Positions 29,685 through 43,164 of a stretch of 64,000 nucleotides of DNA are shown here, piece after piece. The notes under the pieces were generated by a model. That model did no database searches and was not told the DNA's origin. It was given only the letters and a program-made list of their open reading frames with translations. Numbering within the stretch: position 1 is the first letter of the stretch; each line of letters begins with the position of its first letter. Where the stretch lies: NCBI GenBank assembly GCA_963070105.1, contig OY718806.1:3803865-3867864 (forward strand), written 5' to 3'. The DNA comes from Litomosoides sigmodontis. Its lineage: Eukaryota > Nematoda > Chromadorea > Rhabditida > Onchocercidae. Position numbers and translations under genes: made by a program.

Positions 29685-32600
29685 TGTGCTATCAAACAGC
29701 TATCGTTGTTTTGGAAATCGCTTCAAAAGTACATGTATATTATCGTGTTAAGGTTGGATGTTAAAGATAAAGTTGAAAAAGTTTGATATTTATAACACCA
29801 GGACAAAGGTCAGTACATTGCACGATTCAGCCTAAAAGGAATTCAGTCCTGGAAACAGGCCTGTGGTTTTAGAATAAAAGTGATGCCCACTACAGTTATT
29901 TTCAACGAGAATCGATAACAAGACAATAGAATGTACCGGGCTTCATCAAGAGTTTCAGAAAACGGGCACTGACCATCCATCCCCCCTCACATCCTCCTTA
30001 CTTCCCACACATAAGGCAACGTAAACAAACAACAAACGGACAGACAGAGTGACGCGAAGACGTCAATCATTATAGGTTGTATACATGTTACCTTCCGCGC
30101 TGTTGGGTATGAAAGAGGGAGGAAAAGAGAAAGACAGGAGGACGGATGATCTTTGGGCTGTAGAAATTCATAAAAGGCAAATTTTATTTTACGGAAATTT
30201 TAAATGAATCCATCAAAGGGAAGACAATAACAACAGAGATGGGAATAAACAAGAAGTTTGTAATCCCTTGCAGTTGTTCAACGACTGCCACCGCTTCTGT
30301 TGTTGCTGAAAATTGAACTTTGATCGAATTTTTTGCAAATACACTGCCGTTGAGTGGATAATTTCTAAATTTTACAAACATTGGACAGTCATGATGATTC
30401 GAACTGCAAAAAAGTCTCTTTAAAACTTCTCCATTTCTGTTTGCTCATTAATTTGTTTGACACGCTGTTCAAATTCGACGCACCAAGAGACAGTGGTACG
30501 ACTTCCCGTTGATTTCACTCAATTCTATTTAACTTAAGTAACTTAAGCAAAAGTTGCAGCGATCGTGAAATGATAAAGTAAATTGACAAAGAATGAATTG
30601 TGAAACTACGAAGTAGCGATCTTCACCAATTGTTGGGAATTCTCGGAAAAAGTTGTAGTTTCAGAAAAGCTAGTAATCCTATTAAATATGCTCGTGAATC
30701 ACTTTCAAGATACGGTTTAAACTGTGAGAATCTGAAAAAATCCTGCGACTCCTCGTATACACAATTCCGCGGAACATAGTATTAGAACATGAGGTGAGTG
30801 TAAAGATGTGTGTTGAACAGAGAACTGGGGCATTTTGTATTTGGATGACCTGATTGCCCATTACTTGAACCCGGAAAGTCGCTTTCATCGACATCGATTG
30901 CGTTTTAGCCTATATGATGGCTTAAATTACATTACGTCTGCTGCATCCTTTAGTCTTACTGAGAGAGCAAAGGCATTAATGCAACGGTTGCTAATTTTTA
31001 TTCATTCTAGGGCTAACTATTGCATAGCGAAAACTCTTGAGAAAAGTGCATATTTCGTGAAATTTGAACAGCCAACAAATAAGTGCTCTCGTCTGAGTGC
31101 TAATAGGAATTCTGTATTAACCATTGCATGAAACTAAGCGCATGTAAAAATTTTCGTGCGCGTGTGTAGGTGCACGCGTGCGTATTCATAGGTTTTTTGG
31201 TCAGAAAATGGTATTCAAAGTTTTGCATTGTAACCTTTTGAAAATGATTTATTTGCATCCGGTGAGAACTTGTCATGCCATCGTTCTTATTCGATTTGTC
31301 GTACGTTCATAAAAAAGCATGGGAAGGGTGGAGGTAAAGAAGAAGGACCCCTTATGACTCCAAACGTGAAAGTATTTCAGTGAGGTTGCCGTGTAAAGAC
31401 GAAATTATTACTGTTGCCGTCAATCCATCAGTTTTCGAATATCTTGGCCAACTTGTTTTCCATTTTTGATTAGTGTGAAGAACAAAATAGCTCTTGTGAA
31501 GTGCGATCTAACACTTACCAAATTCGAATGTCATAAACTGCACGATGCTTGTACACCATTCATTTGTATTCCAGGTACACGGAATACATTTACATGTAAT
31601 CAATTACACGGAATACTTCGAAGTAAACCGCTAATAGTGGCGTTTTAATATGCAAAACTTTTGAAATACCAGCTAATGGTCCTCTTCTTAAGTAAGTTCA
31701 TTTTATTTTTTATCACTGCAGTAGCACCTGCCTTTTCAGTTCGGTCGCATGTAAGTGCTTTCTGATTTCTGTCACAGCATGTTATGGCGGGATCAGTGTT
31801 TACCTGTTGAAGGAAAAATTTAGGAAGTTTTGCTAGGATCAGAAATATGTCCTTGAAGGGGTCTATCCTTATGGAACTGTTTTAAAAATTGTGCATTATA
31901 ACTGTTAGATCGTCAAATTTGCCCAAAAATTGGAGTGTTCCAGTGTTTTATGAACAGCAGTCACTGTGGAGTCATATGCAACCTGTACGAGACTTCGGTA
32001 AATCGTTCGTTCCCTTTCGGCATTCTTTAGCTACATATGGGAGTGAGTAATGGATGAGAACTACAGATGAAAAGCTCACTGTGGTTTTTCATAAACTTAA
32101 GGATGTTGCCTTTTGAAATTTTAGCTGGAAGAAGTGAAAACGTTCGCTGTGTGGCATAGTGCACTGCTACGAACGTTTCATCACGGCAATTCTATGCTCC
32201 TTTAATCTGCGCAATACTTTCCTTCCGTTGTATAGTGAACGTGTAGTGATGGAATAGACAGATGTTCATAAATAAAAATAGTGAAATAACGGAAGCAACA
32301 ATGGATAGATGAGAGCGGAAGCGAAGTGAGAAGGGAAGAGTGCGTGCTTTTTAGGGGGAGAGAAAAGAGCAAATAAAGCTATAAATTTGAAAATTTACAA
32401 AGCATGGAAGGGTAGGTACTGAACGTATTAGCGGCAGACAGTAGTAGTTGTACTTGTAGTTTAATATTAGTGGTAGTCAAAATTTGGCGGTATGAAACGG
32501 CATAGTGCAGGAAGAGTTGCACCAAATAAAAATCCGAGACGGTGTGTTTACGACCACGAAGAAGCAGGCAGAGCAGAGGGATTAGAACGCTTCTTAGTTG

Positions 32601-33401
32601 CTAAAGGAGAGGAGAGAAGGGAAAGTGCTGCTTCACGAAGCTTGTTCAGGTCCAAGCAACTTGTGTTCTACGATACATGCCTTACGCAGGCAGTTCCGTC
32701 CGAATTTCGGCTCTCCAATCGGAAGGAAGGATGAGGGAAGAGGGTTACGCAGCATAACCTTCGCACGTGTATGTAACTGCTGCTTCCGTTATCTCGCAAT
32801 TTTCATTAGGCGAACGACTCTCTGTATGTTCGGTAGGTTGAGGTTTATAGGTACTGCCACTATTGCTAACAGTACCTGTGATAGGCCTGTAGCAAAGTTT
32901 GCTTGCACTGGTAAGTAAACAAACAGAATGCATCACAACATACGTTACTGAAAACAGAAACACGCACGCATATACAGAGAGATAGGTAGGTAGGTATATG
33001 TATGTACGCATAGATATTTCAGAAAGAAGCGGCCAGAGTAGGCAATGGCTGCACGCTTCACTTTTACTTCTCCCAACGTACTTTACAACTTGACGGCTTA
33101 TTTGTTGGCGACCGGCCACCTCTTCCCACACCTCCCGACCGGCCTGGCAATCCACCCATCGGATGGGTGCATTTCCGACTTCTCCAGAGGCAGGACGAGG
33201 AAGACAGATTAGGGTACATCCATAAGCGATTTTCGTTCGCTTTGAACGACCCTGTTGCTCTCTGCTTCCCCTCAATCTACGCCAAACTCCAAGTGTTGTC
33301 GCCCACGCTGTTCTCTAGTCCTTGTTGTCTGTCTGCTTGTCTGTCCGCCCGTCTGCATATGTGTATGTGTACATATATATTTTATACATGTTGAATGTAT
33401 T

Positions 33402-33402
33402 T

Positions 33403-33472
<70 letters not shown>

Positions 33473-33557
33473 TGTATGTATGTATGTATGTATGTATGTA
33501 TGTATGTATGTATGTATGTATGTATGTATACATGTAATATACGTATGTGCATGTGTA

Positions 33558-33600
<43 letters not shown>
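33402..33600. repeat. Compound microsatellite (TA)n-(TATG)n-(GT)n
   Basis: Three adjacent repeats: TA units at 33402-33444, about 21 TATG units at 33445-33528, a short unique bridge, then GT units at 33559-33600. The array ends about 60 bp before the probable acceptor of the nuclear receptor gene. The long frame through the array (Cys/Met/Tyr-rich) is an artefact that happens to stay open into the true first exon. Confidence 0.97.
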
Positions 33601-33601
<1 letters not shown>

Positions 33602-33663
33602 AGATGAGAGTACGTCTTCCTTTTCGTTTTCTTCACACAAATTTAGCGGGCGGAGCATTTTTC

Positions 33664-33665
33664 AG
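33664..33665 (+). promoter_or_regulatory. Probable trans-splice acceptor of the nuclear receptor mRNA
   Basis: CATTTTTCAG ends at 33665, a strong T-rich nematode acceptor 54 nt before the chosen ATG at 33720. With no upstream exon in phase visible it looks like a spliced-leader site. A cis acceptor from a distant 5' UTR exon remains possible. Confidence 0.45.
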
Positions 33666-33719
33666 ATCAGAGGAGCCGAGCAAGAGAGGCTGGTCTTTGA
33701 TCAGTGTGGGCTGCCAGCA

Positions 33720-36700
33720 ATGACTGAAGCGGCAGCTACAGCAGCTGCTTACGCAGTCATTACAAACGACGTTGCGGTAATCATACGTAGTAGTAATCGG
33801 AGTACGTCACCATCGTTCTCGTCACAACAGGCTTATTCTATTGAATCGATCCTGAAACCCGGTAATTCGGAGTCACCTGCATTGAATGAATCAACAAATA
33901 CTATGGAAAGTCGTTCCGTCCTCCTCGTGGATGGCGAGCCAACCATCTGGTCGGTCATTTTTTAACATTAACAAGCAAATGGGGAAACCAGTCGTCTCTC
34001 CCAGTGGCAAGTAATCTATCAATTCCCATAGTGTTACCCATCCCTTTAACTTTAATCTGTTCATCTAAAAATATGCTTTAAATGATATTCCATCATTTCA
34101 GTGTTTTTGCTCCTTCAGTGTTGCTTGTGTTATTCGTTCATGCATACCCACTTATCCTGCCGTCTGTAAGGAATCGTTCTGTTTAACTTGTCCCTGACCC
34201 TTTGGTTTACGCGTAGCAATGTACGCATCGTTGGCAATCATTTTTGTGAGACTGGATCTGTTGCTTCAATTATTCCTCACTTTGTTCGGAAGAGAGATGA
34301 AAAGCTAGAGAGGGGATTACTACTACGCAAAGTAGTGAAGAACAGTGTTAGATCCAGTTTTCATCATATTTGTTTTGAATCGAAACTTCTTTTGGCAAGC
34401 CGTTTTTTTACTGACGAATGAGAACGGTTGTTAGAAACATAACATACATTCAAAGGAACATTTTTATTGTTTCTTTCATCTGTGTGCTTTTGTAAACGAT
34501 GACTGCAAATCTCCGCTCCTAATTCCCCGGTATTGTCCTTATTTTCCAGTTTCATGATTCCGGGTCACTTGGAACATGAAACCCCTCCTCCCCTCCCCAA
34601 TAATGATGAATTGTGATCCAGTTCATAAAAGTGAACGGTGGAATTCCTCACTGTCACTGTTGCATCGCATCAACCTTAACATCAAAGTTCCCTTTTCCAC
34701 TGATTTCTCTTCCAGTTCAGTTTACGATAATTTTTACTTTCTTTTTTCATCAAAATGATGCTGCTGTCTTGGCATTGTGATGAAATTTCTTCAGCTGAGA
34801 CAACAAAAAGGGAACAGACTAGACAGTTTTACTGATTAACAGGACCGCACTCTGCAGTGTCCTTGATGGGCGGATGACCTTTCATCTTTTTTCCCAAACC
34901 CTCTTACACTGTTGATCTTACGACTTTTCGATTTCAACTAATTACTAGCTAACTTTGACTTATCCTTTCTCTGAATTGTTCGAAATTTTTGGCGCCATCG
35001 GACTGTTTGACATGTTCTCTAAAATGTACAGCAGATAGTAGATAGTTTTAGTTACACTATGTGGTTTTTTATTTGAAAGGAGGAGTTTCCTAAATTTTAT
35101 AAGTTACCGAGTGAACCATTTCATCAATCGCTTTGGGTGGTAGTTGGAGTGCGAAAAGAGTGATATGTGAATGCGGAGGTGCAAGCATTGTGCATGCATG
35201 TAATTTGCTTTTCAAATAAATCGAATCATGGCTGCTACATGTTATGGATCAATGTTACATAAATAAGACATTTACATACACAGTGATAGTGATAGTGAGA
35301 AAGCTGTCTTAAGGGCTCCGTTGCTCCTAGCAGCTGTAATAATGTGATGTACATGTAGATTATTAGCAGCGAAAATCTTGATAGTTGCGACTCGCTCACT
35401 GCAAATAATTGAAGACTGCTGGTTGCGGAGGACTATGTCTCCGAATATTTGTGTGAGAGAGACGCGGGCAATATGTATTTTCACTTCTCTGCCCAAATTT
35501 ATCTTATATATAAAGCTTTTGGGCGATATATCTTTTGACTTTTGCCCAAATTTTGAGGGCTTCAGAGAAATTCTTTAAAGCACTGAACATAGCATTTCCA
35601 GTTCGGTTTGCAACGATGAAGCAAGCGGTCGGCATTATGGTGTTATTGCATGTTTCGGTTGTAAGGGTTTCTTTCGTAGAACGGTAAGTTGGTTTGTTTC
35701 ACTTCCTCTCTTAGTGCGTGCAATTGTTGGAAAATGAGCAGTAGCGGATTTGAAGCACGCAAGCGTGGATCCTTTATTGACTTCGTGCAAATTGAGTGGA
35801 AATGAATGCATTATCGAACTCACCCAGCAATGTTTATTATCATTGTTCCTGCTTGTTTAATGTCAGTAATGCCTTGTAGGTCCGTGCTGGTAAAAATTAC
35901 GTGTGTCGCTATGAACAGAAGTGTAGAATTGATAAAGGTGAGTGGCGCAATTGTCATCAAAAAATCATTTCTCCACAGACTGCAAACTGCAAACTTTCAT
36001 TCATTAAAAAATTGGGGAAAAAGATTGGAATGGACGAACTCCTCTGTCAGTCTCTCTCGCACTCATTCACTCATTTTCTCCGTTGCAAGGATCTCTAATG
36101 AATAATTTATGTGTTTGAAGCAGAACCACGGAGTGTGGACATCACTGCCAGTCGTTCACTCTTTGCTGACCTTGCTGTGGGAAGGATGATCACTTTCACC
36201 TGATCCTTTTTTTGTTCTATCGTCGTTTGATGACTAAGAAAAACGAGTTCATTCCAAATTTGTAAAGTATTTGGAAGTTTTATGGCTCTCAGTGTTATGG
36301 TGTCTGCCTGCCCATGTTGTAGTCATTTTGAATTTCTCTTATCAATTCATATTTTATTACACTTCCTCTTGGAAAAAGGTTTAAGTCTATTAAGGTTGAT
36401 GAACCGCAAGTGGAAGTAATTAGTTTCTATTGTTATAGCAAATATAATTCCAGCTGGTCGTAATGTTTGTCGATCTTGCCGTTTCCAGAAGTGCCTCCAA
36501 GTAGGAATGGAACCTGACGGTGAGTGACACATCCTTTGCCTTTCCTTTTTCTTCATCTTAATTCTTTGACGCAAAGAGGAAAGAAATGCACTTCGCTATT
36601 CTATTCAGAAGGAAGACAGTAGCTAGAGGTGTTAGCTAACCTTTGGCCAAAAAGTCCATTGTGTTGAGTACGTGGAAGCTGTGCTGTGCTGCGTTGTCTA

Positions 36701-38787
36701 CCACCTCTCTTCCACTCTAAATCCTTTCACGAGCCGTGTGAAACTCTCCTATCCATATTCATCCTCGCATTTCTGTCTCTCTCCTGCACGCATCCCGAAC
36801 CCATCTGTTCAAATTCTATTCGCGCTTTTAGCAAGAACACATATTCCTGAAAATAGTAGATGTGTATCAGTGCCCTACCGTCATCTATAAATTGCATCCA
36901 TTTCAGTTGACATGTTGAAGTCTTTTTTCCCTCTTATTGAAGTGAAAGTAATTGCTTAATTGTGAATGACGACGCATTTAGCATAGAATGTGTTGTTTCT
37001 GTACGGCAAATGAGATTTCAGCAATTCGTCCCGATCGTGACAAGACTGGCAGACAGAAGAATCCGCGCAGAAGTGGCTCTGAGAACAGTGCTACCAAGAT
37101 GTCAGCAAATTCTATAGCGGGAGAGCTGCCATGTGTTGCATCTGAAAAAGACAGTGTTGTAAGTGATGATGCTCGAAGTTGCACCAGATCCTTTTCTGTG
37201 AATAGCACCTCAGGTCACCCAAAGTGCTCTATTCCTGTTGGTGATGAATCTGTGCTAGCAACACTGTGCGAAATCGAGCATATATGCAACCAGCTTCGAG
37301 ACGCTCATCCAGTTATAACGAAGACTTCCATCACCCTCACTGATGCCGTTTTCCGTCCTTCGCTCATCGTTTCTCGCTCGCCGGTAAGGAAGATGTTTTA
37401 TTTTTCTTCTTAAACCAGATTTGTATTTTTAAATAATGTTGTTTTTACTCTCATCATTTGCATTCTCATCAGATAATTTGCCTCTTATCACATAGTGCAT
37501 TCATTCGATATTTTTGCATAACGAACTAGTAATGCCTGCGATTATTTTTTTAAATAAAGGGTATTCTGAACTCAGCTTCGCTAGGTCGTCAACAATTTAT
37601 ACCTTCGTGGAATTGCATTTTTTAGCTGATATTCGATGGGTCTTTGGGTCTTGCTGGCTGCAAAGAATATTTTGAAAATCTGAGGCGCCTCATTGTATTG
37701 CTTTTTGATTATGCCAATACACTTAAGCCAATCGCCGATCTCACACCTAATGAAAAGGTTTTTTTTCTCTTCATAAATTTTCAAAAAACATAATGGAGAA
37801 TGGGGTGTGGCGCATTATTAGCAATTCTTTCAAAACCGAATCCACTTTTCTTTGAATTTGCACTTTATTAAGTTTTGGTCCAACATTATTGCTCAGAATG
37901 GACATTTTTTCCGTTTACATAAATCCTTTGCAGGTATCAATAATTCATAACTGTGTATCGCAATTTGCACTTCTTGTTGTTGCATACCACACTGTTCGTA
38001 ATACTGAAATGGTCAGCACAATTTTATTACCTAGTGGGCATTATTTCCATCGTGAAAAACCTGTTATTATCATTGAGCAATGCGAAGATAAACAAATCAT
38101 TTTGCTGGAATCCCGAATTGAGTTCGTTTTTCTTGTATTCTACAGTCGCTTCTTGAGAATTCATTCTCATTTAATAGATATAAGAAAAATAAGAAATAAA
38201 GCATGAAAATACGCGGTATATCTAGGCGCACTCGAATTTATTTGTCGGTGAGTTTTTTATCTGAGGTTGAAATCTGACATTTTTGCGAAGCTGAAAGTAG
38301 AGTGTTGTAGGATTGTAAAGAAAAACATTCTGGATGTTGTTTTGAGCCCAATGCGACGTTTGGGATTTACCGAAATCGAGATGGTCGCATTGAAAGCAAT
38401 AATTGCTTTGGATCCTAGTGCTGCAAATCTTACTCCTCATTCTGCATCCTTACTGGCTGTAGCTCGTGGATCTGTTCAGAATGCACTTTATGCTCATCTC
38501 AGTAGTCGTCTTTCACCAGCCGACGCGACATCTCGCTTTGGCAACCTTCTGCTTTTGATTGCCGGTCTTTCTGTGAGTTTTTTGCCATAAGACTTTCTAT
38601 TTGTTTTTAATAATCGCATTTCTTAAAGTAAAATAAGCGTAGAAATGCATGGCAAATTTGAGTTTTTCAAAGGAAGAGCTTTCAGAAAATGGGTGCGGCG
38701 TTGTGCGGTATGATGCAATTATGTCGTGACCTTTCAATGAAAGTTGATCCGGTCGTTGATGGACTATTTTTTAACGACTCTTGTTGA
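33720..38787 (+). CDS. Nuclear hormone receptor, HNF4-like/supplementary type (complete, 9 exons)
   Basis: A ligand-type transcription factor. Exons: 33720-33949, 35602-35683, 35880-35937, 36454-36519, 37022-37383, 37626-37757, 37934-38121, 38266-38572, 38686-38787; every phase fits, 508 residues. The N-terminal region (about 75 residues) is Ala/Ser-rich with [10 protein letters not shown]. The DNA-binding domain has both C4 zinc fingers: [20 protein letters not shown]-box [21 protein letters not shown] and [14 protein letters not shown], followed by the basic stretch [17 protein letters not shown] common in nematode HNF4-derived receptors. The first Cys codon is split by the intron at 33949/35602, which confirms that junction. 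A Ser-rich hinge follows, then a helical ligand-binding domain ([19 protein letters not shown]) ending in an AF-2-like helix VVDGLFFND. The gene is compact except for a 1.65 kb first intron. Subfamily number not assignable from memory. Confidence 0.92.
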
Positions 38788-40078
38788 TATACAGCACTTC
38801 ACTACTGAATACTAAGTGATCTGGCCAGTTTACTGCCAAGCCAAAACAGGATCTCTTCTATGGCTCATGTCGTGTCGACATGCTCACTTTAATTAATTCA
38901 ATATTTTTTCGAATGTGCTTTCAACTCAATACCGATTTCGTATGACATCATACGAATTGATGTGGTCTCTCTGTGCCTTGGAAGTTGATATAACGCATAA
39001 TGTTATTTGTGGCTTTGTATTATCAGCTGCTAAATATTTCCCCGGGAGGTGAATAGATTATCTCCTGAACATTTGCACCCTGTTTTGGTAGTGATAGTGC
39101 TAGATATTTATGTCCTAAAGGAAATTGCTGACTTCAATGTTTTATTGTTTTTTTTGTTGGGTCATTCAAATACTGAGTCTTTCGATTGTGATACGGTGCT
39201 CTTTGTGTAACCTTAATTTAGTTCTTTTTTTTCCATTCCAACACTCATTGAACTATGTGGAGTAATTGGGAAATTTAAATCTTTTCTTGATGGGGTACTG
39301 GTGGGATCCTTGCACAACTAATGGAACCCGTGTTGAGTCTAACCAAAGTATTGCTATTCCAGGCTTGGCAGCTTTGCGGTTTAGTTTTTGTTCTAATTTT
39401 ACATTCTGCGTTACGGTGGTTTTTTCCGACGCACTTGGCAAGAATGCCCAAGCATTTTCCTCTAATTTTGAAAGCGGTGAAATATTCGTTTTTTAGTTTC
39501 CTTTTGGAATTCATTGTAAAGTTTCTTGCTTCATTAATTCGTTTCATTTATATCCGAGTGTTTATTTATATTTGTAGGACCTGTCTCTGTTTCTTTAAAT
39601 TTATGAGACTGTTTCAATTGTTTATGATTTAGCCGTTGAGTTGGTAATCGCTGATATCTAGAACCGGCCTAAGCTTTACTCGTACTGGCGGTTGCTGTAA
39701 GGCCTTGTTATTAGTATATTCTGGTTACGTTTTCTGTCTTTCAGCTGCAGCTGTTATCGGGCATTCACGTATTAATAACTGAAAAGGGTTTAGATTTTCC
39801 TTGTTTTTTTTACCTTTTCATTGGGGCCATTTTGTATTAGAGCTCAGTAATAAAATAAATGCATCGATGACTGTTTCCACATTTCTCATGTTGCAAATGA
39901 AGTTCACTGTAACGAGATGAGGGCGTTGGTCTTTCAGTAGAATGAAAGAAAAAGTAGAGACAATTCTGAGCACATTTGCTCTGTGTTCGTGATGCGCTGA
40001 GGAGGAAGGAGGAAGTTGCTGAGATGATCATACTCCATACTACTTTTAATGATGACAGTAGTGATATCAGCAGTAGCT

Positions 40079-40102
40079 GCAGCAGCAGCAGCAGCAGCAG
40101 CA
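40079..40102. repeat. (GCA)n trinucleotide repeat
   Basis: Eight consecutive GCA units, preceded by related GCAGTAGCT sequence. Not in a supportable coding frame. Confidence 0.9.
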
Positions 40103-41326
40103 CGTAGTTAGTGAATAGTATTTGCTCGTTTTTGTTGCCCTCAAGAAGGAACGGCGGCAGTTTTTTGCCTCACCAAACAGTACGGTGCTAGCATTCTCCG
40201 AAAGATTGATGTTTCTGTTTGTTAAGGGGTGATAAGTGCTGCTACCACAACTATCGATGATGACAACTTTGTCGGGGCGACAAGCAGCAGTGAGGGTTGG
40301 GAGATTGACTTATCTCCCTTAATGAAAAAATGGGGGGATTTGGTTGCTCTAAGGATGGAAGCGGGTGAACAACGACGACCACAAACATTGTAAGATTAGC
40401 GAACACGAACAGCAGCACTGCTGGAGTCTTTGCATGATGCAACAACCCACGTATTCTTCCAGCTTATTGCTTCACGCGCTTATCATTTCACCTAATTAGA
40501 TTCAAAAGGTTACCTTCTAAACTGGTGCATAATTGATGAACGTTGAACATTAACTTTTCAACAATCATGTTTCCAGCCAGTTCTAAACTTAAATGAGATT
40601 CTTTTTTATTCCAAAAATCAAGGAAGTGATTAAGCATCTGCAAACTTTCTCATAATTTGCATTCATTCTTTATCATCGATTGCCGTACACTGTTCATTTG
40701 AAAGTCCTTCACAAATCACCGATTCCAATAACACCATATTTCATTTCATGTGTGCAAGAGAGAGACTGCAATTAAGGTAATAGTGCTGTTGCTAACGGAA
40801 AAGTTGTGAAGCAGGGAGCTGTAGCTGTATGTCGGTTTAGGGGATGAACACGTTATTGCTCAGGGATGATTTACATGTTGCCCCTGAAAGGTTCCGCGTT
40901 TCGCATCAACCTAGCTTCCTTCCATTTCTTTTTGTTTCGTATCCTCTGTATGCAGTGCTTCACCTATCTATCTTGCTGATGCACACTCTTACTCCTCCAG
41001 GTTGTATTTGCTAATATATGCATGTGTAATATGATAGCGCATGCATCTGCTCGTAGCTACTTCTTCATCTTAACAACCACCCGTCAAATTTCTGTTACAA
41101 CGCACAGTTCGCAGGAAACTACAAGTTATGAAATAAATCAGTTCACACAGTTCAACTCTCATCAGCGGTAAAGCAATTCACATCAATAACGAAAGCCCTT
41201 TTCGGCGCGTATTTCTTGATGTTTGCTGGAAGATTTAATTACAAAATCTACTGCTTCATCACATGTGCTCATCGGCACTTCAATTTCTACATAATCAATG
41301 ATCCGCTCCAAACTTAGTCTCTGTCC

Positions 41327-41366
41327 CTCTCTCTCTCTCTCGCTTATTTATATATATATATATATT
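41327..41366. repeat. Adjacent (CT)n and (TA)n microsatellites
   Basis: A CT run at about 41327-41342 followed within a few bases by a TA run to 41366. Confidence 0.9.
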
Positions 41367-43127
41367 ATACATATAATGAGTGCGCTGCTGTCATAAGGAG
41401 TGTGTGAATTCCTCAAGGCAGTTTAAGGTTGTTTACAAGGTTCCTTTGCAACCATCCGTTTGCTCATGCAATCTGTAAAGCGAAATTTAGCTACAAAAAA
41501 GTGCACTTTGCCGACAAAAGAAAGGAAAGAAAGGAATGAATGAATGGACTGCTAAATGAATTCCCTAAGGATTCCCCTGGGACAGGGAGGAATATGCGAG
41601 GAGTCCAAGGAGCGGATAGCTATGTACGTGTATATTTTGTTATCCTTTGCTGAGGAAAATGATGATGATTCCCTACTGAAGATGGCGGTGAGAGGAGGGA
41701 AGGGTGATGACAATGATCAGTAATACGGGAACCGGAGCCGTTCAGGAAGGGAGCAAAGAACACGGAGCAAAAAACAACGTTGATTATTTTTCGAGCAGGT
41801 GAGCGGAAGAGCTGAATTTCTTTTGATTGTCTTTGAGAACGCCGAATCCTTTCTCCACGAAAACAGTATGGTGCTGTGGCTTTGAGAACAACAGCCGGAA
41901 AAAATCAATCATCCATCTATCGATATCTACCGATAGGAAAAATGATCCGTACCACCCAGGTGATAACCAGCAGCAAATTTAGCATGATAAATTGATGAGG
42001 CGAAAATCAACCAATCAACTGGAGCCCAATCACCAGACAGATGGCAAAACGCAGAAATATAAAAAGATACTTTGCTAATATAAGCAATTAATAGTGCACT
42101 ATTGTAAATTTGTTCAAATTTCACAAGCAAACAGCGATGACAAATGAAAAGGAAACTGACAGGATTGCGTGAGAGGGTGAAATTTTTTTATAAGCGTTAT
42201 TTGAGAATGATCTCTCCCATTCTTTCAACGGCTAATTCTAAAACTTCTGGCCTTTATTTCCATGTTACTCATTCTTTTTTGCCACATCGACACTTCCCAT
42301 TATCCATCCATCGGAAAGTTATTTCTGCTTAACTTTTAAAGTTTTCGTTGAAAGACAAGGAGTTTAAAAAAATTGCTTATTGTTTGATTTTTGTCAAGAA
42401 TTTAGATAACATGTGCACGTACAAAACGAACACTTCTCACTCAGCAATTAAAAAAGTGATTGATATCACGGAGTTTTATTTCACCGTGAAGGAGCAAGTT
42501 TTGCAGTGGGAGTGATCTCAGAGACTGCCAGCCATTTTTCCGCTCGAGAAATGTTGCTCTCACCAGCTACTGTTGCTATTTTTCGAGCGGAAAACAAAGA
42601 GGAGAAAGAGATTTGCATGAATCAGTCAAGGAACTTTCCACAGAAGAAGTAGGATATGCAGTTGCTTACTTGCGTGTTCCCTGTTCGAAAGGCTTTCCTC
42701 TCCCTCTCCCTGTCTCTCTTTCTGACTACATCTGAGATTTAGCCAGTGTTGTTGCGCACCATCATTCCGGCATAAGGGATAGATAGCAAATCTTAAGCAT
42801 CATCATAAACACCACATAAATCACCACCACATCACTTCCACGATCTTGCTAGCTAGCAGCATATGATCATTATTCATCCAATTAACTTCCTACCAATTTA
42901 TCCATACATCCGTTGCTTTCAGGTTGGTACTTCCTCACTGCGATGAATAACTGTGTCACTGCTTGTAATACGTGACGATAATGTCTAAAATGTGAGCTAT
43001 AATGCAGAGAGAGATTTGTGTGCTTCTTTCAGATCATTCGGGAGTGAAGGGTATCTATCTGCCTCACACTCTTCCTTTCACCATTTTTTTAAAACATACG
43101 AGATTTTCATACGAGACCTGCCTTCTG

Positions 43128-43131
<4 letters not shown>

Positions 43132-43160
<29 letters not shown>
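43132..43160. repeat. (CT)n microsatellite
   Basis: About 14 uninterrupted CT units, flanked by pyrimidine-rich sequence. Confidence 0.93.

Positions 43161-43164
<4 letters not shown>

Larger units (their letters stand above)
29685..33719. other. Spacer upstream of the nuclear receptor gene
   Basis: Four kilobases with no convincing gene. Open frames of 60 to 106 codons (for example 30835-31131 and 32598-32918 on plus) lack splice continuity, composition bias or recognisable motifs. The last 1 kb is less AT-rich and ends in a compound microsatellite just before the receptor start. It probably contains the ETS 3' UTR and receptor promoter. Confidence 0.5.

Noticed and set aside
30184..30381. 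Minus-strand frame ending in a hydrophobic stretch
   Set aside because: Short and isolated, AT-rich composition alone can explain it.
33255..33965. 236-codon plus-strand open frame ahead of the nuclear receptor
   Set aside because: Most of it is microsatellite translation; only 33720-33949 is the real exon, set by a strong acceptor at 33665 and the split Cys codon at 33949.
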